From NCBI GenBank assembly GCA_900550385.1, contig URRZ01000022.1, forward strand, positions 1 to 23,772: 23,772 bases of DNA, in the 5' to 3' direction. A model generated the notes under the pieces. The model was not told the DNA's origin and did no database searches. It saw only the letters and a list, made by a program, of their open reading frames with translations. A program made the translations under genes and the position numbers. Positions 7,337 to 13,994 of this stretch are shown one piece after another. The stretch's first letter is position 1, and each line of letters starts with the position of its first letter. This stretch comes from an uncultured Coriobacteriaceae bacterium (GTDB lineage: Bacteria; Actinomycetota; Coriobacteriia; Coriobacteriales; Eggerthellaceae).

Positions 7337-7573
7337 ATGTGCTTCAGACCAGCTGATGCCGGTGGCGGCGCCCACGCGTGCCCGGAGTGCGGTAAAACCA
7401 TCCAGATGATGGGAGGTATCGTGCTCAAGAATTGCCCGTTCTGCAAGTGCGACTTGACCAAGTACATGAACGGCGAGGCTCCGGCTCCTGGTGCCCCGAA
7501 GGCCCCCGGCGCTCCCGGCGCTCCTAAGGCCCCTGGCGCTCCCGGCGCACCCAAGCCTCCGGCGGCGAACTAG
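7337..7573 (+). CDS. Zinc-ribbon mini-protein with collagen-like GAP-repeat tail
   Basis: This 78-aa protein has two CxxC knuckles (C15-x2-C18 and C33-x2-C36, plus C38) that form a likely zinc ribbon, the second with the pattern CPFCKCDL. Residues 47-78 are a low-complexity tail of Gly-Ala-Pro and Lys-Ala-Pro repeats, encoded by near-repeated GGCGCTCCC units. AAGGAGG at 7322-7328 lies 8 bases before the ATG, an excellent ribosome site, so this is probably a real gene. It is the first gene of the Mo operon, 149 bp before the large subunit. A role as metal, cofactor or assembly adaptor for the enzyme is possible, but nothing in the sequence proves it. The tail could be extended polyproline-like or simply flexible. 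Confidence 0.75.
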   Translation: MCFRPADAGGGAHACPECGKTIQMMGGIVLKNCPFCKCDLTKYMNGEAPAPGAPKAPGAPGAPKAPGAPGAPKPPAAN

Positions 7574-7660
7574 CCTTCGTGCGATCTGCGCGGCGCTGTG
7601 CCATAGGCGTCGCGAAGGGAAGGCGGAAAGGCTCCGCTTTCGAAAGGATCGTGTGAGGGC

Positions 7661-7676
7661 GCGCGAGAGATCGCGC
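7661..7676 (+). other. Short hairpin ahead of the large-subunit start
   Basis: GCGCGA, GAGA loop, TCGCGC: a perfect 6-bp stem in the 149-bp gap between the zinc-ribbon and large-subunit genes. A further stem CCTTCG/CGAAGG spans 7574-7579 and 7613-7618. Such intra-operon structures could set the ratio of the two proteins through mRNA processing or stability. Confidence 0.35.
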
Positions 7677-7722
7677 AGAAGTTTCTACTGTAATGAGTGA
7701 AACGTGTAGAAAGAAGGAAAAC

Positions 7723-10101
7723 ATGGCATACGGCAAGCAATGGCGCGTCGAGATGGAAGACGGCACTGTCGTCACCCGCTCCAACACCTGGTCCCCTCCG
7801 GGATCCCATCCTGTTGGATACGGCGTCAAGGTCGTCACCAAAGACGGCAAGCTGATTCGCATCGAGGGCGATGACGACAACCCGATCACCACGGGCCGCG
7901 TCAACGCCATGAACCTCGCCCTGCGCGAGTACACCTATGCTCCCGAGCGCGTCATCTACCCGATGAAGCGTGCCTACGAGGACCGCGGCAAGATGGCCTG
8001 GGAGCGCACCACGTGGGATGAGGCTCTGGACACCATCTGCGAGAAGATCCGCTACTTCCAGAACACCTACGGTCCCGAGTCCATCGTCTGCTTCGGTGGC
8101 ACCGGTCGTGAGGCCTGCATCTACTACTATGCTCTGACCTTCTCCGTGCTGCAGTCCCCGAACTGCTGCTACACCCAGTCCGGTTGGTCCTGCTACGGCC
8201 CGCGTTGCTCCATCGCTGACTACGTGCTGGGCGCTGGCTACCCCGAGCTGGACTACGCCGGCCATCTGCCCGGTTCTTACCATGACCCCGCGTACACCCT
8301 CTCCAAGTGGGTTGTCGTTTGGGGCAAGGAGCCGCTGCCCTCCAACGGCGACGGTTTCTTCGGCCACTGCCTCGTCGACATGATGAAGCTTGGCTCCCAC
8401 ATCATCTCCATCGATCCTCGCATCACCTGGGTTGGCGCCCACGACGGTAACATCAACCTGCAGGTTCGTCCCCAGACCGACACCGCGATGGCTCTGGGCA
8501 TCATGAACCTGATGTTCGAGAACGATGAGTACGACAAGGAGTTCGCCGAGAAGTGGATCTACGGTCTCGACGAGCTGAAGGCCCGCGCTGCCGAGTACCC
8601 GGTCGAGAAGGTCGCCGAGATCACGACTGTCGACGCCGAGGACATCAAGCGCGTTGCCCACATCATCGGCACCGAGCGCCCGATCGGTTGGGCTTGGGGT
8701 CTGGCCTTCGACCAGAACAAGAACGGCGTGCAGCTGTCCCAGGCGTTCATCCTGCTGGCTGCCCTGTCTGGCGCTGTCGACCGTCCCGGCGGCATCACGC
8801 TTGGCCCGCCGTCTGCTCTGCTGGGCAAGTGGCGTATGGAGCAGCGCGGCGCTATGGACGACGAGGTTTGGCAGAAGCGCATCGGCGCTGCCGCTTGGCC
8901 TGGCCTGTCCACCGGCATGGCTACCACGCAGCCTGACGAGACCCTGAACACCATGGAGTCCGACGAGCCCTACGCTCTGAAGATGGGCTGGTTCAACAGC
9001 TCGAACTTCCTGGCCCCGACCTGCTCCGCTCAGCCGAAGCGTTGGCACAAGGCCCTGAAGAAGCTCGAGTTCGTGGTTATCCAGGACCTGACCCTCACCC
9101 CGACGGCTATGGCGGTTGGCGACTACTTCCTGCCGATGGCCACCTGGGCTGAGCATGACGGCATCGTCCTGACCCACTATGGCCGCAACACCGTGTTCAT
9201 GGGCCCCATGAACAAGGCTCTGCAGGTTGGCGAGTGCAAGTCCGACATCGAGATCTGCCTCATGTTCGGCCAGCGCCTGAACCCGACCTGGTGGCCGTGG
9301 TACAAGCCCGCCGGCGACACCTTGGATGTCAGCACGCTGGCTCACTCCGAGTCCCCCGCGGCTGTCACCTCCGCTCAGGGTCGTGGCAAGCTTGACCTCG
9401 ATGCTCTGCAGGCTGGCGTTGAGCAGTTCTTCTCCGGCCAGCTGTCCGAGCTGGGCTACGACTGGAAGACCTTCCAGGAGCTCGGCATCTACCAGCCTGG
9501 TGCCCATGGCTTCGAGTACGAGAAGTACGAGAAGGGCCTGCTCCGCTTCGACGGCGAGCCCGGCTTCAACACCATCACCGGCCAGATCGAGGCCTACTCG
9601 ATCCTGTACGAGTCTTGGGGCGAGGATCCTCTGCCTTACTACGAGGAGCCGAACTACAGCCCGATCAGCAAGCCCGACTTTGCTGGTCAGTATCCGCTGA
9701 TCTCCACCTCTGGTTCTCGTCGCTACAGCTCCTTCCACTCCGAGCATCGTCATGTTCCCTCGCTGCGCCAGATCGATCCGTGGCCGTGGGTCCAGATCAA
9801 CCCGGAGACCGCCAAGGAGTATGGCGTGACCGACGGCGATTGGTGCGAGGTTTACAACATGTTCGGTGAGGCCCGCTTCAAGGCTGAGGTCACTCCGATC
9901 ATCAAGCCCGGTATCCTGAACTGCGCTCACGGCTGGTGGTTCCCCGAGCAGGACGGCGAAGAGCCCAACCTGTTCGGCGTTTGGAAGTCCAACTTCAACA
10001 GCCTGGTGCCGCACTTCAACGTTGGCAAGCTTGGCTTCGGTGCTCCGTACAAGGGCGTTATGTGCAACCTGCGCCGCGTCCGTAGCCTCGATGCTGACTA
10101 A
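7723..10101 (+). CDS. Molybdopterin (bis-MGD) enzyme large subunit, transhydroxylase/dehydroxylase-like, no [4Fe-4S] motif
   Basis: This 792-aa protein belongs to the DMSO reductase family and should bind molybdenum through two MGD cofactors. It has KDGKLIRIEGD (40-50), a WERTTWDEALDTI block (93-105), the MGD-binding core and a C-terminal aspartate-decarboxylase-like domain with STSGSRRYSSFHSEHRH. The usual N-terminal CxxCxxxC cluster ligands are absent; the equivalent stretch reads NTWSPPGSHPVGYG (21-34), so no [4Fe-4S] cluster is expected here. Cys157 in GWSCYGPRC aligns by eye with the Mo-ligand Cys/Sec of NapA and FdhF. There is no Tat signal, so the enzyme is cytoplasmic. Absence of the cluster and a small partner recall pyrogallol-phloroglucinol transhydroxylase and, less surely, catechol dehydroxylases of gut actinobacteria. 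AGAAGG precedes the ATG at 7723; the upstream ATG at 7693 lacks an RBS. Substrate unknown, probably a polyphenol. Confidence 0.88.
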   Translation: MAYGKQWRVEMEDGTVVTRSNTWSPPGSHPVGYGVKVVTKDGKLIRIEGDDDNPITTGRVNAMNLALREYTYAPERVIYPMKRAYEDRGKMAWERTTWDEALDTICEKIRYFQNTYGPESIVCFGGTGREACIYYYALTFSVLQSPNCCYTQSGWSCYGPRCSIADYVLGAGYPELDYAGHLPGSYHDPAYTLSKWVVVWGKEPLPSNGDGFFGHCLVDMMKLGSHIISIDPRITWVGAHDGNINLQVRPQTDTAMALGIMNLMFENDEYDKEFAEKWIYGLDELKARAAEYPVEKVAEITTVDAEDIKRVAHIIGTERPIGWAWGLAFDQNKNGVQLSQAFILLAALSGAVDRPGGITLGPPSALLGKWRMEQRGAMDDEVWQKRIGAAAWPGLSTGMATTQPDETLNTMESDEPYALKMGWFNSSNFLAPTCSAQPKRWHKALKKLEFVVIQDLTLTPTAMAVGDYFLPMATWAEHDGIVLTHYGRNTVFMGPMNKALQVGECKSDIEICLMFGQRLNPTWWPWYKPAGDTLDVSTLAHSESPAAVTSAQGRGKLDLDALQAGVEQFFSGQLSELGYDWKTFQELGIYQPGAHGFEYEKYEKGLLRFDGEPGFNTITGQIEAYSILYESWGEDPLPYYEEPNYSPISKPDFAGQYPLISTSGSRRYSSFHSEHRHVPSLRQIDPWPWVQINPETAKEYGVTDGDWCEVYNMFGEARFKAEVTPIIKPGILNCAHGWWFPEQDGEEPNLFGVWKSNFNSLVPHFNVGKLGFGAPYKGVMCNLRRVRSLDAD

Positions 10102-10124
10102 CTGGAAAGGTAGTGGTGACACAA

Positions 10125-10484
10125 ATGGCAGATCAGAAGTACGCCTTGCTGGTTGACTACACCTACTTCTCTGGCAACCATGCTGCCGAGATCGCTTGCA
10201 AGGAGGAGCTGGGTCTCCCCTTGGATCAGTTCGGCATCAAGGAAGTCCAGGTTGGTCCCTTCAAGAAGGGCGAAGGCAATGACGGCGACGCTTGGGAGTG
10301 GTTCTACATTCCTTGCCCGACGTCCATCTTCTCCGAGCACTGGGGAACGAACGGCGACAAGGCCGGTCAGCGCCCCCTGGCTGTCCAGGTTGAGGAGTCT
10401 GCGTCCATGTACTATGGCACTCTGGAGGAAATGATCGCCAAGATGGGTGAGTTCGATCGCCCGATGGTGCTCTTCCAGCTGTAA
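10125..10484 (+). CDS. Ferredoxin-like small subunit that has lost its Fe-S cysteines
   Basis: This 119-aa protein follows the large subunit by 23 bp and is clearly its partner. YALLVDYTYFSGNHAAEIAC (6-25) followed by KEELGLPLDQFGIK matches the opening of the four-cluster ferredoxin subunits of DMSO-reductase-family enzymes, which normally read CxxCxxCxxxC. Here those positions are F15, N18, A21 and C25, so only the last Cys remains. The later WEWFYIPCPTSIFSEHW segment corresponds to the second cluster region, again without its cysteine pair, and the protein ends well before the usual length (over 180 residues). It probably keeps a structural role, or shields the active site, without carrying electrons. 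The start is taken at ATG 10125 with GGTGA about 6 bases before; in-frame GTGs at 10113 and 10116 are alternatives. Confidence 0.8.
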   Translation: MADQKYALLVDYTYFSGNHAAEIACKEELGLPLDQFGIKEVQVGPFKKGEGNDGDAWEWFYIPCPTSIFSEHWGTNGDKAGQRPLAVQVEESASMYYGTLEEMIAKMGEFDRPMVLFQL

Positions 10485-10500
10485 AGTAGTGCTATGATAT

Positions 10501-10536
10501 TCCCGGTCGTCGGTCGATAAGATTCGGCGACCGGGA
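10501..10536 (+). other. Intra-operon stem-loop between small subunit and 91-aa gene
   Basis: TCCCGGTCGTCG (10501-10512) pairs with CGGCGACCGGGA (10525-10536) over 12 bp with one G-U pair and a 12-base loop. No T tract follows, so it is not a complete terminator. It probably stabilises or processes the polycistronic mRNA, or attenuates expression of the last gene. Confidence 0.6.
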
Positions 10537-10571
10537 TGTCAACCAAGGAAGATTAACAAGGAGGGCACAAT

Positions 10572-10847
10572 ATGACCCGCGATGAATTCTTCGAGCTCGA
10601 CGCTGCTGCAGCTGCTGCTGAGCTGAACTCGGGCATCGAGGCCGGCAAGAGCAAGGATGAGGTCCTGGCCGATCATGGCATCACCCAGGCTGACCTCATG
10701 AAGGCTCAGATCTTCTTCGTGAAGGGCAAGTTCATTGCTCGCGCTTGGGGTGGCTACACCTCCACGAAGCGCACGGGCAATGAGGCTGGCGACTCCGAGA
10801 CCGGTGTCGGCGGAAGCGATCCTTCCAAGGGTTACATGGGCGTGTAA
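10572..10847 (+). CDS. 91-aa accessory protein of the molybdenum enzyme operon
   Basis: This short soluble protein is the last gene of the operon, 87 bp after the small subunit, with a strong AAGGAGGG ribosome site at 10558-10565. The N-terminus (about 1-45) is Ala/Glu-rich and helical, containing KSKDEVLADHGITQADL, which looks like a small helix-turn-helix-like or cap segment. The middle has an IFFVKGKFIARAW beta-like stretch (about 47-60). The tail (about 61-91) is Gly/Ser/Thr-rich and probably disordered. Codon choice matches the large subunit (GCT-rich), supporting co-expression. I do not recognise the family. It may be a third enzyme subunit, a dedicated chaperone or a cofactor-insertion aid; it is not a known NarJ/TorD-type chaperone by length or sequence. 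Confidence 0.75.
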   Translation: MTRDEFFELDAAAAAAELNSGIEAGKSKDEVLADHGITQADLMKAQIFFVKGKFIARAWGGYTSTKRTGNEAGDSETGVGGSDPSKGYMGV

Positions 10848-10872
10848 GCTCTAGCTTCGGTCATTTTCCGGA

Positions 10873-10902
10873 GGCTCGTCCCCGCAAGGGGGCGGGCCTT
10901 TT
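10873..10902 (+). terminator. Intrinsic terminator closing the molybdenum enzyme operon
   Basis: An 11-bp stem (10873-10883 with 10888-10898, two G-U pairs, GCAA loop) is followed by TTTTCT. It lies 25 bp after the stop of the 91-aa gene, so the operon is zinc-ribbon, large subunit, small subunit, 91-aa protein. Confidence 0.88.
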
Positions 10903-11001
10903 CTATTGCCTAGCGTCGAGCGCGTGAATCGCGGATAATCGCAGGTTAAACGCACAATGCGATGCTAAATGGGGTAAGATGGTAACAGATATGGGGGAGT
11001 G

Positions 11002-11030
11002 TTGACATCGGTTGGGGCACTCCGTATCCT
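11002..11030 (+). promoter_or_regulatory. Sigma-70-type promoter for the 110-aa gene
   Basis: TTGACA (11002-11007), 17-bp spacer, TATCCT (11025-11030). Transcription would begin about 11037, giving a ~38-nt leader before the ATG at 11075. This is one of the best promoters in the window. Confidence 0.7.
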
Positions 11031-11074
11031 CTGTTGAGGCAACCGATGGAATTACGGGGAAGGAAGATTGCGAT

Positions 11075-11407
11075 ATGGCCACAGAGCAAGAGATCATGGC
11101 CGAGATCGAAGAGCTCGGACGACTGACCGAAGAGCAGGAGAACATCCTGTACAACATCGCGCTGAAGCAGGATGAGCTGGGTCGCCAGACCACCAACCTG
11201 CTTTTGGAGAAGGTCATCGACAGCCCGATCTACCAGCCCATGCTCGACCGCGAGTACATCACCTACGAGCTGTTCAACCACGGCACGAAGCATGAGATCG
11301 CCAGCATCTACGTGACGCTGAAGGGGATCCGCTACTGCATCATGTTCGCAGACGAGCTTTCGCGCCGCCGCAAGCTCAACCCCGCCGGAGCGCCTTGGAG
11401 CATCTAG
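11075..11407 (+). CDS. Hypothetical 110-aa protein
   Basis: This small soluble protein has its own promoter and a terminator-like hairpin after it, so it is an independent unit. Residues about 3-45 are a charged helix (EQEIMAEIEELGRLTEEQ) likely to be a coiled coil. Residues about 60-100 (YITYELFNHGTKHEIASIYV) look like a small alpha/beta domain. There is no signal peptide, membrane segment, or cysteine motif (a single Cys). The ATG at 11075 has GGAAG at 11062-11066, 8 bases before it, and fits the promoter at 11002-11030; a TTG at 11012 would start before the transcript and is rejected. Nothing links it functionally to its neighbours and the family is not recognised. Confidence 0.75.
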   Translation: MATEQEIMAEIEELGRLTEEQENILYNIALKQDELGRQTTNLLLEKVIDSPIYQPMLDREYITYELFNHGTKHEIASIYVTLKGIRYCIMFADELSRRRKLNPAGAPWSI

Positions 11408-11421
11408 GCCGTTATCCGCTG

Positions 11422-11446
11422 ACGGGGCGCCTATGCGCCCCGTTCC
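11422..11446 (+). terminator. Hairpin terminator candidate after the 110-aa gene
   Basis: ACGGGGCGC (11422-11430) and GCGCCCCGT (11435-11443) form a perfect 9-bp stem with a 4-base loop, followed by TCCTAT. The T tract is poor, so efficiency is uncertain. It separates the 110-aa gene from the LRR gene at 11514. Confidence 0.55.
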
Positions 11447-11513
11447 TATATTGAGCGACGGCCCGAGCGCCGTTCATGCCAGCCGCAAGCGGGAATGAAG
11501 AAACAGCAAAGCC

Positions 11514-13841
11514 ATGTCCTTCACGAATCAGGTCGATTTGAGCGTACTGCTTCAAAATACCGCCAAACCCGCAATGGACTATGTCGACAGATCCTCGACG
11601 AAATCCATCGACATCAGCATGCTCGATGCGTGCTTCGGAGGTTTCACGCCGATGGCCCTTGGTGACGGATTCGCATCGTCGGAACAATACGAGGCAGCCG
11701 AGAAGCGCCGTCGCGAACGCGCGGAGCTCGTCATGAAGGCGCGCGCCGTCGAGGCGATGCGCGCTTCGGACGAGCGCGAATGGAAGGACGCCGACGGCAC
11801 CGTCTGGCGATATGTGGTGCTGGACGGGGCCGATGTCCGCGTTACGGGGTGCGAGAGCCCCGCAGCTCAGCTGGCCATCCCCGGTTCGATAGAGGGCAAG
11901 CCCGTTATCGCTTTGGGCGATGATGCGTGCGCGTTCCTCGATAACGTCGAATCCGTCGACATCCCGGATTCGGTGATTACGGTCGGCTACAGCGCCTTCC
12001 GCGAATGCCGCGCTTTGAAGCGCGTGCGATTCTCGAAAAACCTCGCCACATACGATTCGAATTGGTTCCGCGGCAGCCTGAACCTGGAGGATGTCGTGCT
12101 GCCCGGCAGGTTGGAGAAGCTGGAGGCGAACATCTTCGACTCGCCGCGTTTGAAGCGGCTGACCATCGGGGCGGGGACGTGCGAAGTCGCTCCGGGCGCC
12201 TTCCAGAAAAGCAAGCTGGAATCGGTTGCGGTCGACGCCGGGAACCCGCTATTCAAGACGGATGGCAAGGCGTTGTACAGCTTCGATGAATCGGTTCTGG
12301 TGGCGCTGATGGTCCCCGTGGAGGAATACCGCGTGCTCGACGGATGCCGCGCCGTCGCGAAAAAGGCGTTCTGCAATTTCAGCTGCTTGGAATGTGTGGG
12401 GTTTCCGGAAGGTTTGGAGGCGCTGGGCGAATTCGCGCTGTCGAACACGGCGATAGCGTCGTTCAAGGCGCCACGGTCTTTGGTCTCGATTGGCGAGAAG
12501 GCGTTCTTCAACTGCGCGAAGCTCGAAAACGTCGAATTGAACGAGGGTCTGCGGGAAGTGCGGGACAACGCGTTCACGGCGACCTCTATCGAGCGGCTCC
12601 ACCTCCCTTCCACTGTCGAGGTGCTGGGCAACCCGCTTGCCGCTAGGACATCGTTGACCTACGCGGGCGAGGACGCGACGTTCTCCATCGAGAAGGGGTC
12701 CGAGCATCTCATCCTGGACCATTTCGGATGCCTCTACCGGAAAACGCCGGATGGGCTCGTGCTGGACAGGATGATGAACCCCGAGGCGTGCAGCTACGAT
12801 GTGCTGGAGGGGACGATCTCCATCGGCGACGATGCGTTCGGCGGGCATGCGAACCTCGAGCGCGTGGGCCTGCCGGAGGGGCTCGAGCGTGTGGGGAAGC
12901 GCGCGTTCAAGGGCTGCCGGAGCTTGAGGTCCGTCGAGATCCCCCCATCGCTGCTCTCGATCGACGACGAGGCGTTCCTGGATACCGCGCTGGAATCCAT
13001 AGCGTTGCCCGCTGCCCTCCAGAGGATAGGCGAGAACGCGTTGGTGACGTACGGCGCGCATCATGGCGAGAATCCGACGCTTCGGCGGTGCGAGGTCGCA
13101 ACGGGGAACGAGCAGTATTACACGGATGGGAATCTGCTGCTGGAACGCAAGCCGAACGGCTGCAGCCGCGTCGTGCTGTGCGTGAGCGGCGGCGAGGATG
13201 TGCGGATTCCCGCCGATGTCGACGAGCTCGCGCCCTATGCCTTGAACGGCATATCCGGTTTGAGGGAGCTGCAGGTGTCGGATCGCATCACCTCGGTCGG
13301 CATGCGCGGGCTGGCAGTGGACGGGCTGGTCGAGTGCATCCGGATCGATTTGGTCGAGCCGATCGAAGGCCATGCGTCGTTCGAGCTGCATTTCCCCACG
13401 ACCGATCGCAGCGGGCAGCAGCAGATGCTGGCGTTGAGCGTGCCCGATCATGTGAATCCGCGGCTGCTATTCGAGCATTACGATGCGGCGATCATCAACG
13501 CGAGCAGCTTCGACGCCCAAAGCACGCAGCGGATGGCGCTGTACGATCAGGCAACGCGATTGGTGGAGCGGTTGAAGGACCCCGTGTTCCTGACGCAGGT
13601 GAATCGGAACATGTGCGACCGAGCGCTGAAGACAAACATCGCCGACATATGCGTGGAGGCGGCGAAGCGCGACGACCGGCGCCTCATCGACGATCTGCTC
13701 GACATGGGGTATGTGGACGATGGCAACATCAACGAGGTGATCGACCGGGTGGGGGCGGTGCAGGATGCTTCGATGACAGGCTATCTTCTGGAAGCGAAGC
13801 GCGAGCGCTTCGGCGCGGAGGCTCTCGACTTCGACCTGTAG
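11514..13841 (+). CDS. BspA-like leucine-rich repeat (LRR_5) protein with helical C-terminus
   Basis: This 775-aa protein has no signal peptide or membrane segment, so it is probably cytoplasmic, unlike secreted BspA proteins. Residues about 110-640 contain tandem BspA-type LRRs with the pattern IPDSVITVGYSAFRECRALKRV, repeated as LPxxLxxIGxxAFxxCxxL units. The first ~90 residues include a charged helix (about 50-85). The last ~110 residues (from about 665, with KDPVFLTQVNRNMCDRALK and LLDMGYVDDGNINEVID) are helical and look like degenerate ankyrin-type repeats. The RBS before the ATG at 11514 is weak. It is the first gene of a plus-strand series with the VWA and MoxR proteins (153 bp before the VWA gene), so it may be a target- or partner-recognition subunit of that cassette; this is inferred from proximity only. 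Confidence 0.85.
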   Translation: MSFTNQVDLSVLLQNTAKPAMDYVDRSSTKSIDISMLDACFGGFTPMALGDGFASSEQYEAAEKRRRERAELVMKARAVEAMRASDEREWKDADGTVWRYVVLDGADVRVTGCESPAAQLAIPGSIEGKPVIALGDDACAFLDNVESVDIPDSVITVGYSAFRECRALKRVRFSKNLATYDSNWFRGSLNLEDVVLPGRLEKLEANIFDSPRLKRLTIGAGTCEVAPGAFQKSKLESVAVDAGNPLFKTDGKALYSFDESVLVALMVPVEEYRVLDGCRAVAKKAFCNFSCLECVGFPEGLEALGEFALSNTAIASFKAPRSLVSIGEKAFFNCAKLENVELNEGLREVRDNAFTATSIERLHLPSTVEVLGNPLAARTSLTYAGEDATFSIEKGSEHLILDHFGCLYRKTPDGLVLDRMMNPEACSYDVLEGTISIGDDAFGGHANLERVGLPEGLERVGKRAFKGCRSLRSVEIPPSLLSIDDEAFLDTALESIALPAALQRIGENALVTYGAHHGENPTLRRCEVATGNEQYYTDGNLLLERKPNGCSRVVLCVSGGEDVRIPADVDELAPYALNGISGLRELQVSDRITSVGMRGLAVDGLVECIRIDLVEPIEGHASFELHFPTTDRSGQQQMLALSVPDHVNPRLLFEHYDAAIINASSFDAQSTQRMALYDQATRLVERLKDPVFLTQVNRNMCDRALKTNIADICVEAAKRDDRRLIDDLLDMGYVDDGNINEVIDRVGAVQDASMTGYLLEAKRERFGAEALDFDL

Positions 13842-13994
13842 GCTCATACGGATGCGCGACGTTACGTGGAAGGAATGCCGGGCGCATCGGGGCCACCAGA
13901 GATGTTAGGCGGACGGCGATCGGGGCTATGCTATAACGGCTATAGCCGATGAGGCGATAGGGGACCGATCCGAGCAAAACGTGAGGGGGTTGGC

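Noticed and set aside
7491..7573. CRISPR or tandem-repeat array suggested by repeated GGCGCTCCCGGCGC units
   Set aside because: The repeats are very short, in frame, and encode the Gly-Ala-Pro tail of the zinc-ribbon protein.
7570..10122. 850-aa open frame on the minus strand opposite the Mo enzyme
   Set aside because: It mirrors the strongly biased codons of the sense gene, has no family motif, and the sense gene is clearly real.
12249..13451. 400-aa minus-strand frame opposite the LRR gene
   Set aside because: Shadow frame; the plus strand encodes regular BspA-like repeats.
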